Source of the DNA: Lachnospiraceae bacterium
GTDB lineage: Bacteria > Bacillota > Clostridia > Lachnospirales > Lachnospiraceae
NCBI GenBank assembly: GCA_017380975.1
Contig: JAFOCX010000257.1
Coordinates: 1-10,120 of the forward strand
Direction: 5' to 3'
DNA length: 10,120 bases
Part shown: positions 6,431 to 10,120 of the stretch, one piece after another
Position numbering within the stretch: position 1 is the first letter of the stretch
Layout: each line of letters opens with the position of its first letter
Made by a program: the position numbers and the translations under genes
Notes under the pieces: generated by a model
What the model saw: the letters and a program-made list of their open reading frames with translations, nothing else
Databases searched by the model: none
Told to the model about the DNA's origin: nothing

Positions 6431-7723
6431 TTCTTCTTTTGCTTTCGCTGCCAGCTCTTCATCATCAAAGTTCATGATGACCTGGCCAAATAACTGGTCT
6501 GAAGTTTCTTCTTCCCCCTTCTTCTTATAGATCATTGCCATATTGAAAATGATCTGCGGATTTCGGTCGTCAAACTTCATATACTCCTCATAGTATCGGA
6601 GCGCCTGGTCTGCATCTCCGGACTCTGTACTCTGGATCGCAAGTTTTTCCAATACAGCCGGTGCATTGGCTGCCATGTCTGCCTCGATCTCAGACAGGAT
6701 ATTTAACATATTCTCGTTCGTGATCTTCGTCGTATCCAGTTCCATGTACTGTTTTACGGCAGTTTCAAAATTCTCACTGCGATAGGCCTGTAAAATCTCT
6801 ACAAGGGTTTGATACTGAATCAGAGTGCTGTCAGAATCTCCGATCAGGTTCTCCAGATTCGCTTCTGCCTTTCCTTTCTCAGCTTCCAGCTGCTCTGCAG
6901 CCTTGCGAAGCTTATCCGCCTCCTGATTTGCCAGATTTAACTTATCCGCGTAGATCCGCATCTCCTGATTATGCTGGTAATTCAGGGATCGGTCACGGGC
7001 CGGTAAGATCATAAACAGTACGACAATAACGCCGAGTGCAAGTCCGATACCGATGTTGATGATCGACTGCCATCCGGTATTTTCCTTATATGTAGGCGGC
7101 AGAATGACGTCATTATCTTCCATCTCACGGTGATTGAACGCATTTTTCAGCTTACGCTTTTCCACGTCCGCTTTACCTGTCTTTGATTTTACATATTCCA
7201 TATATCGCTCAGCCCTGCGATTGTTCTTATCAATCTGAAGGACTTTGTAAAGGGATTTACCGGCTTTTGTATAGTCTTCATGTCCAATGTACAGAAGAGC
7301 TAAAAGCAAATGTGCTTTTACAAAATTCGGTTTCTCCTCGACGATTCTCTTTAACTGTAAGACTGCCAGATCGTCACTGCCGTTCTGCGCGTGAACCAGT
7401 GCCTGATTGTACTTTCTGATCAGGTTGCTGGCGTGCTCCAACTGTCCCGGTTTTCTCTGAACTTTATCCAGATAACGGTCCGCACGGTTTCCTTCCGGCT
7501 GCAGGTGAACACTGATCACCCACTGAACCAGCGCATCGGATGTCTCTCCCATCTCGTAGAAGATCAATCCCAGCAGGTTTCTGGCGTCTGTATGGTATTT
7601 ATTAAACTGAAGCGCTCGTTTCAGACACTCTGCCGCGCCGGAAAGGTCACGCTCTCTCGCAAGTTCCAGACCACGGTTATAAAAGCTGTTGGCCGCATAC
7701 TGGATTTTCTGCATATAGTCCAT
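6419..7723 (-). CDS. Membrane-anchored tetratricopeptide-repeat protein with central coiled coil
   Basis: The 434-residue protein has no recognised named homologue. Residues about 10-180 hold TPR-like helix pairs (RGLELARERDLSGAAECLKRAL, LLGLIFYEMGETSDALVQWV, and AHLLLALLYIGHEDYTKAGKSL). A basic stretch and a polar linker follow. One transmembrane segment lies at about 219-240, then a Lys/Glu/Ala-rich coiled coil at 250-295. A second TPR block covers roughly 303-425 (ADQALRYYEEYMKF, NMAMIYKKKGEEETSDQLFGQV). With no signal peptide, the N-terminal TPRs are probably cytoplasmic and the C-terminal TPRs outside, so the protein could scaffold across the membrane. ATG 7723 has AAAGGA 10 nt upstream, and Met4 is an alternative. 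It lies 3 nt after the 46-residue ORF and ends in a strong terminator. Its position next to spoIIA does not by itself show a sporulation role. Confidence 0.9.
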   Translation of the reverse strand: MDYMQKIQYAANSFYNRGLELARERDLSGAAECLKRALQFNKYHTDARNLLGLIFYEMGETSDALVQWVISVHLQPEGNRADRYLDKVQRKPGQLEHASNLIRKYNQALVHAQNGSDDLAVLQLKRIVEEKPNFVKAHLLLALLYIGHEDYTKAGKSLYKVLQIDKNNRRAERYMEYVKSKTGKADVEKRKLKNAFNHREMEDNDVILPPTYKENTGWQSIINIGIGLALGVIVVLFMILPARDRSLNYQHNQEMRIYADKLNLANQEADKLRKAAEQLEAEKGKAEANLENLIGDSDSTLIQYQTLVEILQAYRSENFETAVKQYMELDTTKITNENMLNILSEIEADMAANAPAVLEKLAIQSTESGDADQALRYYEEYMKFDDRNPQIIFNMAMIYKKKGEEETSDQLFGQVIMNFDDEELAAKAKEERGY

Positions 7724-7726
7724 AAA

Positions 7727-7867
7727 TTATTTATCCTTTATCTCTTTCATGATCTCCATCATGATATCAGCCATATCCGTCAGGTCACTTTTTACAATTG
7801 TCTCGCTCACAGCCTCCACTTCAAGAGAAGGCTTGAAAAGCTCCAGTTCTTTTTCGAAATTAATCAT
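7727..7867 (-). CDS. Small acidic protein (46 aa) upstream of the TPR gene
   Basis: This short ORF does not match a family I know. It starts at ATG 7867 with a strong GGAGG 7 nt upstream and ends TAA at 7727, 3 nt before the TPR gene start. The product begins MINFEKELELFKPSLEVEAV and continues with a Met-rich amphipathic stretch (DMADIMMEIMKEIKDK). It has no transmembrane segment and looks like one or two short helices. Support comes from the near-consensus promoter and ribosome binding site directly in front of it and the operon-like spacing behind it. It might be a partner or regulator of the TPR protein, which is inference from position. Confidence 0.72.
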   Translation of the reverse strand: MINFEKELELFKPSLEVEAVSETIVKSDLTDMADIMMEIMKEIKDK

Positions 7868-7879
7868 ATCGTATCCTCC

Positions 7880-7892
7880 GGAAATCATTTCC
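7880..7892 (-). repeat. Perfect 13-nt inverted repeat in the leader of the small ORF
   Basis: GGAAA TGA TTTCC is a palindrome with a 3-nt centre. It lies between the predicted transcription start (about 7901) and the ribosome binding site (GGAGG at about 7875-7879), and abuts that site. It could form a small hairpin masking the site or be a protein-binding site. Chance occurrence is possible. Confidence 0.4.
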
Positions 7893-7907
7893 AACATTTA
7901 CCTTTTC

Positions 7908-7936
7908 ATCATAGCAAGTTCCGGTCGGAAAATCAA
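7908..7936 (-). promoter_or_regulatory. Sigma-A promoter (extended -10) for the small ORF and TPR gene
   Basis: On the minus strand TTGATT (7936-7931) is followed after 17 nt by TATGAT (7913-7908). TGC directly precedes the -10, giving an extended -10 element. Transcription would begin near 7901, about 34 nt before the ATG at 7867. The promoter lies after the valS hairpin, so this unit is independent of valS. Confidence 0.75.
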
Positions 7937-7954
7937 TCAAAACCCATCGTCCGA

Positions 7955-7989
7955 AAATCTCCCGATTCGACAAGCGCCTCGGGAGATTT
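7955..7989 (-). terminator. Putative terminator hairpin of valS
   Basis: An 11-bp perfect stem (AAATCTCCCGA with TCGGGAGATTT) encloses a 13-nt loop and begins 20 nt after the valS stop. On the minus strand the right arm ends in a short TTTT run before GC-rich sequence, so the U-tract is weak. A terminator is likely from the position; an mRNA 3'-end stabilising hairpin is the alternative. Confidence 0.6.
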
Positions 7990-8009
7990 CCAGTCAATGA
8001 TGCTATTTA

Positions 8010-10120
8010 TTATTTTGTAAGCTGTGCCAGACGCTCTTTTACCTGCTCCATCATCTGAGCATATTTCGCCTGTTTTGCTTTCTCTTCATCGATCTTTGCC
8101 TGCGGAGCCTTGCTTACGAATTTTTCGTTTGCAAGCATACCGTTTACACGCGCAAGCTCTTTTTCAAGCTTCTCAGCTTCTTTCTGGAGACGCTCGATCT
8201 CTTTCTCGATATCAACAAGCTCTGCGAACGGCATGTAGATAGAAGCCTGAGCAACGACTGCAGATACTGCATCCTCAGAGATACCTGCCTTATCGGCCTG
8301 TACAAGAACTTCACTTGCGTAACCGAGTGTAGCGAAGAATACTTTACTGTTCTCGAAGATACCGCGAACTTCTTCGTTTTCGGAAACCACGAATACTTTT
8401 GCTTTCTTGCTCGGCGGTACGTTCATGGATGTACGAACGTTACGGATCGCACGAACTGCTTCCTTGATTGTCTCAACCGCATGCTCGTCTGCTGCGAAGT
8501 TCCACTCCTCTTTGAACTCCGGCCACTTGGAGATCATAATGGACTCTTCCTCATCCTGAAGGTTGCAGAAGATCTCCTCAGAGATGAACGGCATGAACGG
8601 ATGAAGGAGCTTTAAGGAGTTGATGAGAACTGTCTTTAATGTCCAAAGAGCTGCTGCCTTTGTTGTATCCTCATCGTTCCAGAGACGCGGTTTTACCATC
8701 TCGATGTACCAGTCACAGAACTCCTCCCAGATGAAGTCATAAACTTTCTGAACTGCGATACCGAGCTCATACTTGTCCATATTCTCTGTTACTTCTTTCG
8801 CTAAGGAGTTCATCTTGGAAAGGATCCATTTATCAGCCATTGTAAGGTCAGAAAGCTGTACGTTTGCAGCCTGTGCCTTCTCAATGTTCATCATAATGAA
8901 ACGGCTTGCGTTCCAAACTTTGTTTGCAAAGTTTCTGCTTGCCTCAACACGCTCCCAGTAGAAACGCATATCATTTCCCGGAGAGTTACCTGTAAGCAGA
9001 GTCATACGAAGCGCATCTGCGCCATATTTATCAATAACCTCGAGCGGATCAATACCGTTGCCGAGGGACTTGGACATCTTGCGGCCCTGAGAGTCACGAA
9101 CCAGACCGTGGATCAGTACTGTGTGGAACGGACACTCGCCTGTCTGCTCGATTCCGGAGAATACCATACGGATTACCCAGAAGAAGATGATGTCGTAACC
9201 TGTTACGAGAACGTCTGTCGGGTAGAAGTACTCTAACTCTGCTGTGTTCTTCGGCCAGCCAAGTGTGGAGAACGGCCATAATGCGGAGGAGAACCATGTA
9301 TCAAGTGTATCCTCATCCTGTTTGAAGTGTGTATGACCGCACTTCGGACATTTCTCCGGACATGCTTTTGCTACTACCATCTCGCCGCACTCTTCACAGT
9401 AGTACGCCGGGATTCTGTGGCCCCACCAGATCTGTCTGGAGATACACCAGTCACGGATACCCTCTAACCAGTGAAGGTATGTCTTGCCGTAGCTTTCCGG
9501 AACGAATTTTAACTGACCGTTCTTGAGCGCTTCGATCGCCGGTTTTGCCATCTCGTCCATCTTAACGAACCACTGCGGTTTCACCATCGGCTCTACTGTT
9601 GCACCACAGCGGTCGTGTGTACCAACGTTGTGCGCATGCGGAACAACCTTAACAAGGAGACCCATTTCTTTCAGATCTTCTACCATTGCTTTTCTTGCTT
9701 CGTAACGGTCCATACCGAAGTATTTGCCTTTCGCGCTGATGGTAGCATCATCGTTCATGATGCAGAGTTCCGGAAGGTTATGACGTTTACCAACCTCGAA
9801 GTCGTTCGGGTCATGTGCCGGTGTGATCTTTACACAGCCTGTACCGAACTCTTTGTCAACGTAGGAGTCTGCGATAACCGGGATCTCTCTGTCTGTAAGC
9901 GGAAGTTTTAACATCTTGCCGATGAGATCAGCATATCTCTCATCTTCCGGATTTACAGCAACGGCTGTATCACCAAGCATTGTTTCCGGACGAGTTGTAG
10001 CAACTTCTACAAAACGGCCTTCTTCACCAACGATCGGGTACTGGATGTGCCAGAAGAAACCATCCTGCTCTTAGTGCTCAACCTCAGCGTCAGAAATGGA
10101 TGTCTGACATACCGGACACC
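8010..10120 (-). CDS. valS: Valyl-tRNA synthetase, 5'-partial, interrupted by an in-frame TAA
   Basis: This class I synthetase charges tRNA-Val in the cytoplasm and edits misactivated threonine. The C-terminal 700 or so residues are present; the N-terminus with the HIGH motif lies beyond the window edge. Seen in order are CPVCQTSISDAEVEH, then a stop, then EQDGFFWHI. The CP1 editing domain follows, with VATTRPETMLGDTAVAV and GTGCVKITPAHDPNDFEVG. Further on are the core motif DWCISRQIWWGHRIPAYYC, a CxxC/CPKC zinc-type insertion, the DTLDTWFSSALWP motif and KMSKS at 9080-9066. The anticodon-binding domain (WILSKMN to FMPFISEEIF) and a C-terminal coiled coil complete the protein. The reading frame is perfect on both sides of the TAA at 10073-10071, which replaces an expected Glu codon (GAA). 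An internal ATG at 9980 opens the remaining frame, but it lies inside the editing domain and has no ribosome binding site. I read this as one gene with a base error or a nonsense mutation. Confidence 0.93.
10071..10073 (-). other. In-frame TAA stop codon within valS
   Basis: Translation in the valS frame gives AEVEH, stop, EQDGFF. The TAA is 31 codons upstream of the ATG at 9980 and in the same frame. A single change (GAA to TAA, plus-strand TTC to TTA) explains it. No indel is needed, because the conserved ValRS sequence continues directly on both sides. Confidence 0.85.

Noticed and set aside
7391..8020. Plus-strand ORF of 209 codons, the longest on that strand
   Set aside because: It runs antisense through the TPR gene, the small ORF, the promoter and the terminator. 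Its composition is typical of antisense translation, and the minus-strand genes explain the region.
8010..9980. valS read as a complete 656-residue protein from ATG 9980
   Set aside because: The ATG lies within the conserved editing-domain motif TTRPETMLGDTA and lacks a ribosome binding site. Recognisable ValRS sequence continues upstream across the TAA to the window edge.
1..10120. A novel defence, mobile or biosynthetic system
   Set aside because: All large ORFs are accounted for by conserved sporulation, translation or membrane-protein families in coherent synteny. No transposase, integrase, repeat array or att-like duplication was seen.

Overview
All genes in this window lie on the minus strand, so they read from high to low coordinates. 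The gene set is typical of an endospore-forming Firmicute of class Clostridia. It contains a complete spoIIA operon (spoIIAA, spoIIAB, sigF) followed directly by spoVAA, spoVAB, spoVAC, spoVAD and spoVAE. The moderate G+C, the absence of spoVAEa and spoVAF after spoVAE, and the flanking genes suggest a gut-type Lachnospiraceae. That family-level placement is an inference.

Reading along the minus strand: (1) 10120 to 8010 is most of valS, cut at its 5' end by the window edge and carrying an in-frame TAA at 10073-10071. A hairpin that could be its terminator follows at 7989-7955. (2) A well-formed sigma-A type promoter (7936-7908) drives a 46-residue small ORF (7867-7727) and, 3 nt later, a 434-residue membrane-anchored TPR/coiled-coil protein (7723-6419). 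A strong intrinsic terminator at 6402-6368 closes this unit. (3) The spoIIA operon (6344-4820) encodes the anti-anti-sigma factor, the anti-sigma kinase and sigma-F, which together switch on forespore transcription. (4) After a 58-nt gap holding a candidate sigma-G promoter come a previously easy-to-miss 53-residue membrane ORF (4761-4600) and the spoVA genes (4603-1645). Their starts and stops overlap or nearly touch. The products form the forespore inner-membrane apparatus for dipicolinic acid uptake and release. (5) A near-consensus sigma-A promoter (1634-1606) lies just after spoVAE. It drives two tandem CNNM/CorC-like membrane proteins (1569-568, and 551 to beyond the window start).

The biology is coherent. 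Sigma-F, released by the SpoIIAA/SpoIIAB partner switch, acts early in the forespore. The spoVA genes downstream act late in the same compartment, and the candidate sigma-G promoter would separate the two in time. The valS, TPR and CNNM units are housekeeping or unassigned neighbours with their own promoters or terminators.

No mobile element, CRISPR array, tRNA or rRNA was seen. Most of the window is ordinary conserved sporulation synteny. The items most worth a second look are the nonsense codon in valS, the two unlisted small proteins, and the promoter between sigF and the spoVA genes.
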